Assembly (NCBI RefSeq): GCF_030122805.1
Contig: NZ_CP126080.1
Coordinates: 1,493,001-1,557,000, forward strand
Direction of reading: 5' to 3'
Source: Mesobacillus sp. AQ2
Lineage (GTDB): Bacteria; Bacillota; Bacilli; Bacillales; Cytobacillaceae
Length of the DNA: 64,000 bases
Shown in pieces: positions 18,336 through 26,594 of the stretch (its first letter is position 1; each line of letters begins with the position of its first letter). The position numbers were made by a program, and so were the translations under genes. The notes below the pieces were generated by a model, which worked only from the letters and a program-made list of their open reading frames with translations, was not told the DNA's origin and did not search any database.

Positions 18336-18464
18336 ATGGAGGAAAAACAAAAGAAGGATAGCAGCAATCCAAGCGAAGAAAGCCAAAATAGTAAAACAGC
18401 CTCAACCAGACGCGTACGCAGAAAACGCGGCTGTGGCTGCGGGAAAAAGAGAAAGAAAGCATAA
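18336..18464 (+). CDS. 42-residue Cys/Arg/Lys-rich peptide, probably sporulation-related
   Basis: A short gene missed by length filters. ATG 18336 follows AAGGGG; the product is acidic and Ser/Asn-rich at the N-terminus and ends in a basic GCGCGKKRKKA-like tail (residues about 25-42: RRVRRKRGCGCGKKRKKA). Its stop is five bases before a strong terminator, which supports it as a real transcription unit. It lies between yjcA and the spoVA-type operon, among sporulation genes. I do not recognise the family. A longer overlapping frame (18319-18549) runs through the terminator and is rejected. Confidence 0.65.
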   Translation: MEEKQKKDSSNPSEESQNSKTASTRRVRRKRGCGCGKKRKKA

Positions 18465-18468
18465 ATTC

Positions 18469-18501
18469 ATCGTCTGCCAAACAACTGGCAGGCGATTTTT
18501 G
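18469..18501 (+). terminator. Terminator after the 42-residue peptide gene
   Basis: ATCGTCTGCCA/TGGCAGGCGAT stem (one wobble) with loop AACAAC and TTTTT tail. Confidence 0.88.
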
Positions 18502-18646
18502 TATTCAGGGAGTGAAAGCTGGGGGATATTAAAGTTGTTCTTACAATGATATGGAAATAAAACCCGAAATAAAAAATTCATAAATTAGGTTTTGGACGTG
18601 GAAAATAATTTTAACCAATCAGATGAATCATAGAAGGGGATTAAGG

Positions 18647-19132
18647 ATGAATATAAAACAGACAATAAAAACAATCGCAGTACTGACGATGCTTGTAGTC
18701 GGTATTGCTGGATGTTCTTTTGGGAAGACATCCCCAGAGAGCAGGGCTTCCATGATCCAATCGGTCAATCCTGATCCGGGTGCGACTAATGATCTTGAGG
18801 AAAAGGATCTCGAGCTTGCTGAGAAGGTAAAAAAAGATATAGCTGGACTTGATGCGATTTTTGACGTCGCTGTGATTGCCGGGAAAAAAGATACACTGGT
18901 TGCTTACAAAGTAAAGCACATGAAGCGTTTCAACATGAAAGCGATTGAAAAAGAAATCAATAAGAAGCTGGAAAAAAATTATCCTGGTGAAAATTTCATT
19001 GTTTCAAGTGATTTCAAGATCTTTATTGAGGCGGTCGAGCTTCGTGAAAGAATGAAAGATCCTGCCTATCCTGATAAGAAAGCAGAAAAAGAATTGCAGC
19101 GGATAATTTCATTGAAAAAAGAAATGACTTAA
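18647..19132 (+). CDS. YhcN/YlaJ-type spore lipoprotein, first gene of the spoVA operon
   Basis: A 161-residue lipoprotein: signal peptide with lipobox IAGC (Cys23), then a YhcN/YlaJ domain (about 50-135) with the pattern DLELAEKVKKDIAGLDAIFDVAVIAGKKDTLVAYKVKHMKRF. These proteins occur on the inner spore membrane and are commonly encoded with extra spoVA operons. ATG 18647 begins directly after AAGG within a purine-rich GGGGATTAAGG leader. Sixteen bases separate it from the next gene. No clear sigma-G promoter could be assigned in the AT-rich leader. Confidence 0.82.
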   Translation: MNIKQTIKTIAVLTMLVVGIAGCSFGKTSPESRASMIQSVNPDPGATNDLEEKDLELAEKVKKDIAGLDAIFDVAVIAGKKDTLVAYKVKHMKRFNMKAIEKEINKKLEKNYPGENFIVSSDFKIFIEAVELRERMKDPAYPDKKAEKELQRIISLKKEMT

Positions 19133-19147
19133 GAAAGGATGGGTGAG

Positions 19148-19627
19148 ATGGGGGACAAAAAGAAGCAAAAGATGACTCCAGAACAGCAGCAATATCAGCA
19201 GCTTGAACAAAAGCACGAGCTCAAGCGGCCAGTATTGAAGAATTGCATAAAGGCTTTTTTGGTTGGCGGTCTGATCTGCACTATTGGACAAGCGATCACT
19301 TATTTTTATATATATTTCTTTGATTTTACCGAACAGACAGCCGGGAACCCGACGGTAGCCACGATGATATTCCTTTCGATGCTGTTGACCGGGTTTGGGG
19401 TTTATGACCATATCGGCCAATTTGCCGGGGCAGGCAGTGCTGTTCCGGTGACTGGATTTGGGAACTCGGTGATATCGGCAGCGATTGAACACCGAACAGA
19501 GGGCTTTGTCCTTGGTGTTGGGGGAAATATGTTCAAGCTGGCAGGAAGCGTCATATTGTTTGGCGTATTTGCAGCATTTGTCGTTGCACTGATCAAGACT
19601 TTATTGACAATGATGGGGGTGCTTTAA
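19148..19627 (+). CDS. spoVAC: Stage V sporulation protein AC
   Basis: A 159-residue membrane protein. SpoVAC forms part of the channel that moves dipicolinic acid into and out of the spore core and can act as a mechanosensitive channel. The N-terminus is hydrophilic (to about residue 35), followed by three or four hydrophobic segments and the GAGSAVPVTGFGNSVISAAIEH motif. The second of two nearby ATGs (19148) is preferred for spacing from GAAAGG. It abuts spoVAD with no gap. Confidence 0.9.
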   Translation: MGDKKKQKMTPEQQQYQQLEQKHELKRPVLKNCIKAFLVGGLICTIGQAITYFYIYFFDFTEQTAGNPTVATMIFLSMLLTGFGVYDHIGQFAGAGSAVPVTGFGNSVISAAIEHRTEGFVLGVGGNMFKLAGSVILFGVFAAFVVALIKTLLTMMGVL

Positions 19628-20641
19628 ATGTTGATTGGAACGCAGTCATGGCAATTCAACAATAGCCCGGTCATTGAATCATGGGGGTCATCTGGAGGTC
19701 CCTTTGAGTCGGAAGGGAAGCTTGCAGCGGATTTCGATGTCCTTCATGACGATCTATGGATGGGGGAAGAATCCTATGAGAAAGCTCATCGAGTTTTGCT
19801 TGAAGAGGCCATCAATTCGGCATTGCAAAAAGGGGAATTCCAAAAAGAAGATATGCAATTCATGCTGGCTGGTGATTTGATTAACCAAATCACGCCTACC
19901 AGCTTTGCTGCAAGGACGATGGCAATCCCATATTTCGGACTTTTTGGCGCATGCTCTACCTCAATGGAGGGTCTAGCGCTTGCATCCTTTATCATCAACT
20001 ATCAGGGAGCAAAAAAGGTGGTAACTGGCGCGTCCAGCCACAACTCAGCGGCGGAAAAGCAATTCAGATACCCAACAGAATATGGCGGGCAAAAGCCTCC
20101 TACCGCACAGTGGACAGTCACAGGAGCAGGAGCGGCAGTGCTGACAGATAACTCAGATAAGCGGGGGAAAATCGTCACAACGTCAGCCACCATTGGGAAG
20201 GTGGTCGATATGGGGATATCCGATCCGTTTAATATGGGGGGAGCGATGGCGCCAGCAGCTGCAGATACGATCATCGCCCATTTCAAGGATTTGAATCGTC
20301 AGCCGTCCTATTATGATTTAATCGTAACAGGAGATCTCGGAAGGATTGGCCAGGCTACTACATATGACCTATTGCAGCAGGCCGGCCTTGAAATTACGAG
20401 AGAGCAGTTTCAGGATTGCGGACTGTTGATCTATAAAGAGGATCAGCCAGTTCAGTCTGGCGGCAGCGGTGCTGGTTGTTCGGCTTCGGTCTTGTATGGC
20501 CACTTATTGAATCAGATGAAAAATGGCATCTATAGGAAGATACTTGTTGTAGCGACAGGTGCATTGCTTTCGCCGCTTTCATTCCAACAGAAGGAAACCA
20601 TACCTTGTATTGCACACGCTGTTGCGATTGAAATGAAATAG
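19628..20641 (+). CDS. spoVAD: Stage V sporulation protein AD
   Basis: A 337-residue thiolase-fold protein that binds dipicolinic acid at the inner spore membrane. Conserved stretches include GTQSWQF, DLINQITPTSFAARTM, GACSTSMEGLALAS and YYDLIVTGDLGRIG. The start codon follows the spoVAC stop directly, implying coupling. Length is normal. The tight spoVAC-AD-AE order argues for a complete DPA channel module. Confidence 0.95.
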   Translation: MLIGTQSWQFNNSPVIESWGSSGGPFESEGKLAADFDVLHDDLWMGEESYEKAHRVLLEEAINSALQKGEFQKEDMQFMLAGDLINQITPTSFAARTMAIPYFGLFGACSTSMEGLALASFIINYQGAKKVVTGASSHNSAAEKQFRYPTEYGGQKPPTAQWTVTGAGAAVLTDNSDKRGKIVTTSATIGKVVDMGISDPFNMGGAMAPAAADTIIAHFKDLNRQPSYYDLIVTGDLGRIGQATTYDLLQQAGLEITREQFQDCGLLIYKEDQPVQSGGSGAGCSASVLYGHLLNQMKNGIYRKILVVATGALLSPLSFQQKETIPCIAHAVAIEMK

Positions 20642-20657
20642 AAAGGAGGAATCGTAA

Positions 20658-21014
20658 ATGCTGCCAATGTTTTTCTGGGCTTTTGTTGTTGGAGGTTTGA
20701 TTTGTGTATTTGGCCAGCTGCTGTTCGATATAGCAAAATTGACACCGGGCCATACGATGAGTTTGCTTGTAGTGATTGGAGCGATACTTGATGGCTTTGG
20801 TCTTTATGAGCCTCTAATCGACTTTGCAGGCGCCGGTGCAACAATTCCAATCACCAGCTTTGGAAACTCGCTGGTCCACGGTGCGTTACAGGAGGCCGAG
20901 CAGCATGGGCTGGTAGGTGTTTTGACCGGGATGTTCGAAATTACAAGTTCTGGTATATCAGCTGCTGTCATTTTCGGTTTCATCGGGGCACTGATTTTTA
21001 AACCTAAAGGCTGA
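20658..21014 (+). CDS. spoVAE: Stage V sporulation protein AE (SpoVAEb type)
   Basis: A 118-residue membrane protein with three or four hydrophobic segments and the [22 protein letters not shown] motif that parallels the one in SpoVAC. It is part of the DPA channel. AAAGGAGG lies eight bases before the ATG. It ends 19 bases before the DUF421 gene. Confidence 0.92.
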   Translation: MLPMFFWAFVVGGLICVFGQLLFDIAKLTPGHTMSLLVVIGAILDGFGLYEPLIDFAGAGATIPITSFGNSLVHGALQEAEQHGLVGVLTGMFEITSSGISAAVIFGFIGALIFKPKG

Positions 21015-21033
21015 TTCTATAAGGGATGATCTA

Positions 21034-21750
21034 ATGCCGGATATCTTTGGTACAATCATACGTTCCATATTGTTGATCATTGGTTTATTCGTAATTACAA
21101 AGCTTCTTGGCAAAAAGCAGTTATCAAGCCTGTCATTTTTTGAATATATCGTTGGAATTACTGTTGGTGATATTGCTGGAACATTGTCAATGGATCCAGA
21201 TTTGAGTCTTAGGGACGGAATTGCCAGCCTGATTATCTGGTCATTCGTCCCGTTCGCCATTTCATTGATTTCCTTAAGAAGCAGGGCGTTTCGCAGAGTC
21301 GTCGAGGGAAAGTCAACAACATTTATTGAACATGGCAACATCATTGAAAAAAATATGCGTAACGAAAAATACAGTCTTGATGAACTCCTTGAGCAGCTCC
21401 GCAAAAAAAGTGTTTTCAAGGTGGCGGATGTTGAATTTGCATCGCTTGATTCAAACGGAGAACTGAGTGTTCTTTTGAAAAAGGAAAAACAGCCTTTGAA
21501 GTATGAGGACATCAGTCACATGACAGAGGATGACAATGTTCCGGTCACCTTGATCATGGATGGGGAAATAATTAAGGAAAATCTTGAAAAGGCAAAATTG
21601 GATAAAAAACAGGCTGTAAAACTTATTAAAGATAAAGGCTATGAACAAGACAATGTATTTTATGCAGAAATCGACACAAACGGAGATATTAATATCGATC
21701 TTTATGATGAGTATTTAAGATCCCACTTTCCGGACTTTGACCAAATTTAA
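21034..21750 (+). CDS. DUF421 (YetF-like) membrane protein
   Basis: A 238-residue protein with about three N-terminal membrane segments (residues 5-80) including GKKQLSSLSFFEYIVGITVGDIAGTLS, and a soluble C-terminal part with FIEHGNIIEKNMRNEKYSLDELLEQLRKKSVFKVADVEFASLDSNGELSV, the YetF core. DUF421 proteins accompany auxiliary spoVA operons in Bacillaceae, including the heat-resistance type, and YetF itself acts in germinant-receptor-independent steps of spores in some reports. The last gene of this operon. Function inferred from context. Confidence 0.85.
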   Translation: MPDIFGTIIRSILLIIGLFVITKLLGKKQLSSLSFFEYIVGITVGDIAGTLSMDPDLSLRDGIASLIIWSFVPFAISLISLRSRAFRRVVEGKSTTFIEHGNIIEKNMRNEKYSLDELLEQLRKKSVFKVADVEFASLDSNGELSVLLKKEKQPLKYEDISHMTEDDNVPVTLIMDGEIIKENLEKAKLDKKQAVKLIKDKGYEQDNVFYAEIDTNGDINIDLYDEYLRSHFPDFDQI

Positions 21751-21785
21751 TCCAGTTCTTTAAAATTGGGTAGGGGCTCGCCCAT

Positions 21786-21813
21786 ACATATCCCAATCAC
21801 CTCTCATATAGTG
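21786..21813 (+). promoter_or_regulatory. Candidate sigma-K promoter of the YjcZ-type gene
   Basis: ACA (21786-21788), 16 bases, then CATATAGTG (21805-21813), close to CATAnnnTA. An overlapping CATACATAT motif at 21784-21792 is an alternative sporulation element. Confidence 0.4.
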
Positions 21814-21845
21814 TTATTGAGTAATCAAAAGTGAGGTGAAGAAGA

Positions 21846-21983
21846 ATGGGCTACGGTTTTGGCGGCTTTTGCGGCGGTGGCTACGGCTATGGCTATGGCG
21901 GTGGATACTATGGTTCTACATTCGTTTTAATCGTCGTATTGTTCATTTTGTTGATTATTGTAGGAGCAAGTTTCTACAACTAA
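21846..21983 (+). CDS. YjcZ-family sporulation micropeptide
   Basis: A 45-residue peptide with an N-terminal Gly/Tyr-rich part ([21 protein letters not shown]) and a single C-terminal hydrophobic segment ([18 protein letters not shown]), the pattern of the YjcZ family of small sporulation proteins. ATG 21846 follows GAGGTGAAGA. It lies between the spoVA-type operon and spoVIF, matching the yjcZ neighbourhood. A longer frame spanning it and spoVIF is an artefact. Confidence 0.8.
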   Translation: MGYGFGGFCGGGYGYGYGGGYYGSTFVLIVVLFILLIIVGASFYN

Positions 21984-22069
21984 TTGAAAACACTGGCGAA
22001 AGCTGTTCCGCGTCGGAGCAGCTTTTGCTGCATCATGAAGGAATAATAAATCATCCAGGCATTGTCTTT

Positions 22070-22097
22070 CACCATTTTCGCCTAGCTTCATACTATA
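22070..22097 (+). promoter_or_regulatory. Sigma-K promoter of spoVIF
   Basis: CAC (22070-22072), a 16-base spacer and CATACTATA (22089-22097), an exact fit to CATAnnnTA. B. subtilis spoVIF is transcribed by sigma-K. Confidence 0.72.
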
Positions 22098-22126
22098 GAG
22101 TAGTTAAAGAAGGAGGCGTGATTTAT

Positions 22127-22381
22127 ATGGATAATAATTTTTTCAAGAATATAGAAAAAAAGACTGGCGTCAATATGAAAGATGTATTTGAGCTGGCTAA
22201 TTCATTACAAAATGCGAACTTTAAAGATGAGAAAACTGTAAGAGGGGTAATCCGCCGTGTTTCCCAATTGGCCAATAAGCCAGTTAACAAAGAAATGGAA
22301 GACAAGATTGTTGAATCGATCGTAAAGGATGGAAAGCAGCTTGATTTCAGCCAGATTTCCAAAATGATCAACAAGAAATAG
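22127..22381 (+). CDS. spoVIF: Stage VI sporulation protein F
   Basis: An 84-residue protein needed for late spore coat assembly through the regulator GerE. MDNNFFKNIEKKTGVNMKDVFELANSLQNANFKDEKTVR is the family signature and the length matches the 88-residue B. subtilis protein. ATG 22127 follows AGGAGG by nine bases. Sits before yjcD, as in B. subtilis (yjcC). Confidence 0.92.
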   Translation: MDNNFFKNIEKKTGVNMKDVFELANSLQNANFKDEKTVRGVIRRVSQLANKPVNKEMEDKIVESIVKDGKQLDFSQISKMINKK

Positions 22382-22391
22382 TCACATCTTG

Positions 22392-22447
22392 AATGCCAAA
22401 TCAGGACCTGAGTTTTGTTACCCGGGTCCTGATTTGGCATTTTTATT
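22392..22447. terminator. Strong bidirectional terminator between spoVIF and yjcD
   Basis: A 17-base-pair stem starting AATGCCAAATCAGGACC and a T-rich tail, between convergent genes. Confidence 0.92.
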
Positions 22448-22506
22448 TGAACATGATCACAAAGCAGTTAACCTTACGCATTTGCCTGATTACATAAAGT
22501 CCTGCT

Positions 22507-24792
22507 TCAAATTCTTCCCAGGAAACGGGAAGGGTTAGCTTTCCGGCCACGTCTCCGATGCGGGACTGAAATGAAAAGCCTTTTTTCTGCTCTTGTTACC
22601 GCTACATAAAGCAGGCGCCGTTCTTCTTCAAGTGGGTGGCGGTCTCCATTCCGGTAGGCATCCAAAGCATAGTCATGCGGAATGCTTCCGTCCACTGTAC
22701 CAATTATATAGACATTCCCATATTCCAGACCCTTGGATCGGTGGATGGTACTCAGTGTTATGGCGTCAGATATTGTTTTGCTGGTCCGTTTGATTTCTGC
22801 ATTCATAGCAATCATATGGTCAGCATGCTCAATGAACTCTGCAATAGATTTAAAGTTTCGGGCTGCTACTTTCAGGTCACGTACGTCATCAGAGCCTTTT
22901 TCCAGCTGATTGCCTTCATTGCCGCGCTTTTTAATGAAATCCTGATACCCCAGGTCCTTTTCAACAATATCAATGGCGGCAACAGGGGACAGGGATGAAA
23001 GTGAACTGACTACCGGGATCAGCCTCTTCAATTTTTGTTCCTGGAAGGTGAAGCCTGTTTTTACGTAGGTAAGGGCTTCAAGCATAGAACAATCATTCAG
23101 GATGCTATTCGCTTGTAAATCCCTAAAGGTCGACTGTTTCAAAAACAGCGATGGAAGGATATTCTTGATCGCATCCGAATCATCGGGATTCAAACTAAGC
23201 CGCAAAAAAGAGAGCATTCCTTTTACCATGAATCGCTCGTAGAAGGATTCAATGTCCTGGTCAAGCCGGAAAGGAAGGCTTGAATTCGCCAGCCTCTCGA
23301 ATACCGCACGGCTCGCAGCATTGGTCCTGAACAAAATCGCAAAATCACCGGGACGTTCTCCTTGTTCAATCCGCTCTTTAATGTCTGTCAGGATCATCGT
23401 CGCTTCCTCTTCTTCGTCATAAGGGTGGAAGATGACTGGCGGGCACTCATCTGAATATTGGGCGCGCATTTCTTTTTCATGTCGGATCAGATTTGCTGAA
23501 ATCAGTGTGTTAGCCGTTTCAACAATCTCGTGTGGCGAACGATAATTTTGGTTAAGGATGATCACTTCTGTATTATTAAAATCCGCCTTGAAGTTGATCA
23601 GGTAGGCAGGGTCGCTTCCGCGAAAAGAGTAGATTGACTGGTCATCATCGCCAACCGCGCAAACATTTCCGTGTTTACTCGAGAGCATTTTCACGAGTTC
23701 ATACTGCACTTTATTAATATCCTGGAACTCATCGATCAATAGATATTGAAAACGATTCTGATAGATTTCGAGTATAGAAGGCTGATCTGAAAATAGCTTA
23801 TAACATCCAATGAGCATGTCATCAAAATCAAATAACCTCTGCCTGTCCTTAGTTGATTCATAGTCTTTATAAAGCAATGCAACCTTCTCTTCCCATGGTG
23901 ATTCCGGCTTCACTTCATTGGGCATGATCAAGGTGTTTTTCCATAAACCGATCTGCTGGAGAGCGAGGTCATAGGCAAACTCTTTTTCGTCCAGCTGAAG
24001 CTTTCTCCCTGCTTCCTTCAGGATTTGTTCCCGTTGCCATTCTTTTTTCATTAGCTTGTCTGATGACCATTTCTCACGTTCATGAAAACAAAGAATCCGG
24101 TAGAAAATGCTGTGGAACGTACCGGAAATCAGCCTATTGACTTTAGATGGTGACATATTCGGGTATTGGGAAATCCGTTTTTTCATCTCAGCGGCAGCCT
24201 TTGCCGTAAATGTAACAAGCATGATGGAACCTGGATCTATTTTCTGTTCTTCAAGCATGAAGGCGGTCCTGGCGGTAAGAACCCTCGTCTTTCCGCTTCC
24301 AGCTCCTGCCAAAATCAATAATGGGCCGTCTGTGGACACAACCGCTTTTTCCTGGTTTCCGTCAAAATGAATTCCGGCCTCTTTAAGCTGTTTTATGTAA
24401 TCCAACTTGATTCCTGGGTTAACCGGCGGATGCGAGGTAAAGGGGGAGGTTACTTTCACTTCCCGTGGAAATATGAATTTATCTTCTTTCTCTGCCTCAG
24501 CTGTGATCGAACGCGATTTTGGTATTTTGAAACCATTTCGCTCTATATATTCCGTTTTTTCAAAAGGCGGAGACGAAGGTGTTGGCAAACTCTCTTCCTG
24601 ACAATCATCTTTACTGGAAAGATGATGATAGAAATGGGGCTGTTCCTGAATGCCGAGGTAAAGACGGACAGGACCTCCGCATACTGTACAGGCAAGCATT
24701 CCTTTCTTTCCGTCGTCATAAAGCTTTTGATAGTCACTGCGATCATATTGGTTAAGGCTTATTATCTGCTGGTTATACTTAGCTGTTTTCAT
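22507..24792 (-). CDS. yjcD: UvrD/Rep-type DNA helicase YjcD with N-terminal Cys/His module
   Basis: A 761-residue superfamily 1A ATP-dependent helicase. The ATPase core is marked by GPLLILAGAGSGKTRVLTAR (Walker A, about 160-178), LLIDEFQDIN (motif II), GDDDQSIYSFRGSDP (motif III) and VAVTRAEKRLF (motif VI). The first 80 residues hold a CxxCGGPV...LG...HFYHH...C module resembling the one in CoiA. Start at 24792 has GAGGG before it and gives the length of B. subtilis YjcD (759). Presumed role in repair or recombination; its exact job is unknown. Confidence 0.9.
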   Translation of the reverse strand: MKTAKYNQQIISLNQYDRSDYQKLYDDGKKGMLACTVCGGPVRLYLGIQEQPHFYHHLSSKDDCQEESLPTPSSPPFEKTEYIERNGFKIPKSRSITAEAEKEDKFIFPREVKVTSPFTSHPPVNPGIKLDYIKQLKEAGIHFDGNQEKAVVSTDGPLLILAGAGSGKTRVLTARTAFMLEEQKIDPGSIMLVTFTAKAAAEMKKRISQYPNMSPSKVNRLISGTFHSIFYRILCFHEREKWSSDKLMKKEWQREQILKEAGRKLQLDEKEFAYDLALQQIGLWKNTLIMPNEVKPESPWEEKVALLYKDYESTKDRQRLFDFDDMLIGCYKLFSDQPSILEIYQNRFQYLLIDEFQDINKVQYELVKMLSSKHGNVCAVGDDDQSIYSFRGSDPAYLINFKADFNNTEVIILNQNYRSPHEIVETANTLISANLIRHEKEMRAQYSDECPPVIFHPYDEEEEATMILTDIKERIEQGERPGDFAILFRTNAASRAVFERLANSSLPFRLDQDIESFYERFMVKGMLSFLRLSLNPDDSDAIKNILPSLFLKQSTFRDLQANSILNDCSMLEALTYVKTGFTFQEQKLKRLIPVVSSLSSLSPVAAIDIVEKDLGYQDFIKKRGNEGNQLEKGSDDVRDLKVAARNFKSIAEFIEHADHMIAMNAEIKRTSKTISDAITLSTIHRSKGLEYGNVYIIGTVDGSIPHDYALDAYRNGDRHPLEEERRLLYVAVTRAEKRLFISVPHRRRGRKANPSRFLGRI

Positions 24793-25023
24793 GTTTTCCC
24801 TCATCTCCGGCCAAAAAATAGCACAATCTTTATCATACCAGAATAGAATTTCTAACAAAAGATGTTATCCGCTGAGGAGAAGCAGCAAATCCAGGTTTAT
24901 TAATGGTTTCAGGCAACGGAAAAAAGATTAAAAAATAGCAGTTTACTACGGTCATAAACAGGGAAAAGGAATAGAAGATTATAGTAAGAAATTTAATAAT
25001 CGTAAAATTGGGGGATAACAAAA

Positions 25024-25356
25024 ATGGGATACATTCTTCCAGTGACAAATTATCAATATATTCAATATGCTGAGCGGGAAATTGGATTGGATTATGACCC
25101 GTTTATGATTAATAGCGTTAATAGGATTCGAAAAGAAGACCCGGTGTTGAAGGGACAGGAACAATATGAGCAGGCAACAGCGCCTCTGCAGAAGCAGAAG
25201 GAGCAGCAGCCTGTGTCACGCATGCAGCTCGCAGCATCCGATTCAAGTTTCCCTCGCATGGACCGTGTTTATAAGAAAAAGGTAAATCCATTGGTTGTCA
25301 ACCAGGCGTATGCTGAAATTACCGGTAAAGGAAGGCACTACAGCGAGTCGATTTGA
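25024..25356 (+). CDS. yjcE: YjcE-like protein of unknown function
   Basis: A 110-residue hydrophilic protein beginning MGYILPVTNYQYIQYAEREIG, in the yjcE position between yjcD and yjcF. A Gln/Glu-rich middle (about 50-75) and a basic C-terminal part with YKKKVNPLVVNQAYAEITGKG are visible. Start is preceded by GGGGGATAAC. No recognised domain. Confidence 0.75.
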   Translation: MGYILPVTNYQYIQYAEREIGLDYDPFMINSVNRIRKEDPVLKGQEQYEQATAPLQKQKEQQPVSRMQLAASDSSFPRMDRVYKKKVNPLVVNQAYAEITGKGRHYSESI

Positions 25357-25502
25357 ACTGGCTGCAGTGCTTTTTTCTTTGCTGTTTTTCGCGGTGAATT
25401 TTGCTATTCAAACACTGGTCTCAAAGTTCCTTCAAATATCTTTCTGAAAAATTTAAGGCAATAGAGTGTGGAACCACCAAGGTACGAAATAGCCATACAT
25501 AC

Positions 25503-25534
25503 AAAACCCCCATTCAAATTTGAATGGGGGTTTT
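25503..25534. terminator. Bidirectional terminator between yjcE and yjcF
   Basis: Perfect palindrome with 13-base arms AAAACCCCCATTC/GAATGGGGGTTTT around AAATTT, between convergent genes. Confidence 0.92.
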
Positions 25535-25537
25535 GAC

Positions 25538-25963
25538 TCATATGGATTTTTTCATTGTCTTATGTGGGATACCGGCATCCATGAACTCCTCTGAAACCGT
25601 TTCATACCCAAGCCTGCTGTAAAAGGGGATGGCGTGTGTCTGTGCATTTAATTTCAAGGTTGAAATGCCCTGAGACTTTGCATATTCCTCGATTTTATTC
25701 ATGACGGCGACACCAGCTCCGGTTTTGCGGTTTTCTTTTAGTACACAAATCCGCTCAACCTTGCCTACTCCATCCAGGACACGGAACCTGCCGGCCCCTG
25801 CTGCTTTTTTGTGATCATCATATAATACGAAGTGAACAGAGTCGGACTCGTATTGATCAATTTCTTCTTCTTCCGGAACGTTTTGTTCATGAATGAAAAC
25901 GGTCTTGCGCACATCGAATGCGTCTGCTAATTCTTGATCGCTATTTACGATTTTTACTTCCAC
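25538..25963 (-). CDS. yjcF: GNAT-family N-acetyltransferase YjcF
   Basis: A 141-residue GNAT protein. Family signatures are VFIHEQNVPEEEEIDQYE, RFRVLDGVGKVERICVLKENRKTGAGVAVM (acetyl-CoA loop) and FYSRLGYETVSEEFMDAGIPHKTM. Substrate unknown. It starts six bases after the yjcG stop and so belongs to a yjcH-yjcG-yjcF unit read leftward. Confidence 0.9.
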   Translation of the reverse strand: MEVKIVNSDQELADAFDVRKTVFIHEQNVPEEEEIDQYESDSVHFVLYDDHKKAAGAGRFRVLDGVGKVERICVLKENRKTGAGVAVMNKIEEYAKSQGISTLKLNAQTHAIPFYSRLGYETVSEEFMDAGIPHKTMKKSI

Positions 25964-25969
25964 GATTAT

Positions 25970-26479
25970 TTATTCCTTTCCAAGCCTGAATGTTTCATAT
26001 ACAGTCCATGAACCGTTGTCCAGCTGGTACAGCAAATGAATCCGATCGGCTGTATCTTCAAATTGGACCTTTGTCATCCCTAATGATCCATAGACATCCG
26101 AGTGCTCATCGTCGGACATTTTTTGACCGATGGTGATATGCGGTACAAAGTTATATTCCTGATTGCCTTCGAATGTTGAATTGAGTTCATTATGAAGTGA
26201 GTCTAACTCTTCAGGTGATTCGACTTTCAGGTATATCACGTTATTTACGGGTTTAAATGAACTAATCTTCTTGATGTTCAGTTTGACTGGTTTGAAATTC
26301 CTGGCAATTGAATCAATCTTATTGGCGATTTCCTTGATTTCTTCTTCTGTTGCTTCAAATGGAGATTTTAAAGTGATATGTGGCGGGATTAACGCATAAT
26401 GTGGGTCATAACGCCTTCTCAACGAATTAGCATAATCCTGGATTTTCTTTGATGGAAAAATGACAATACCGAATTTCAT
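25970..26479 (-). CDS. yjcG: 2H phosphoesterase-like protein YjcG
   Basis: A 169-residue member of the 2H phosphoesterase/2'-5' RNA ligase superfamily. Two HxT motifs are present: [10 protein letters not shown] with His34 and VPHITIGQK with His114, spaced as in YjcG. Substrate unknown. Between yjcH and yjcF. Confidence 0.9.
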   Translation of the reverse strand: MKFGIVIFPSKKIQDYANSLRRRYDPHYALIPPHITLKSPFEATEEEIKEIANKIDSIARNFKPVKLNIKKISSFKPVNNVIYLKVESPEELDSLHNELNSTFEGNQEYNFVPHITIGQKMSDDEHSDVYGSLGMTKVQFEDTADRIHLLYQLDNGSWTVYETFRLGKE

Positions 26480-26594
26480 CTGAATACCCCCGTTTCATAA
26501 TATTGTTGCATTTCGTTCAGTTTAAAAAACTGAAAATTATGATTTACCATTCATTATAACAAATTTTTGATATATATAATATAAAGAAGCATAA

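Noticed and set aside
18319..18549. 76-codon ORF
   Set aside because: Runs through a strong terminator; the overlapping 42-codon frame has the ribosome site and ends before the terminator.
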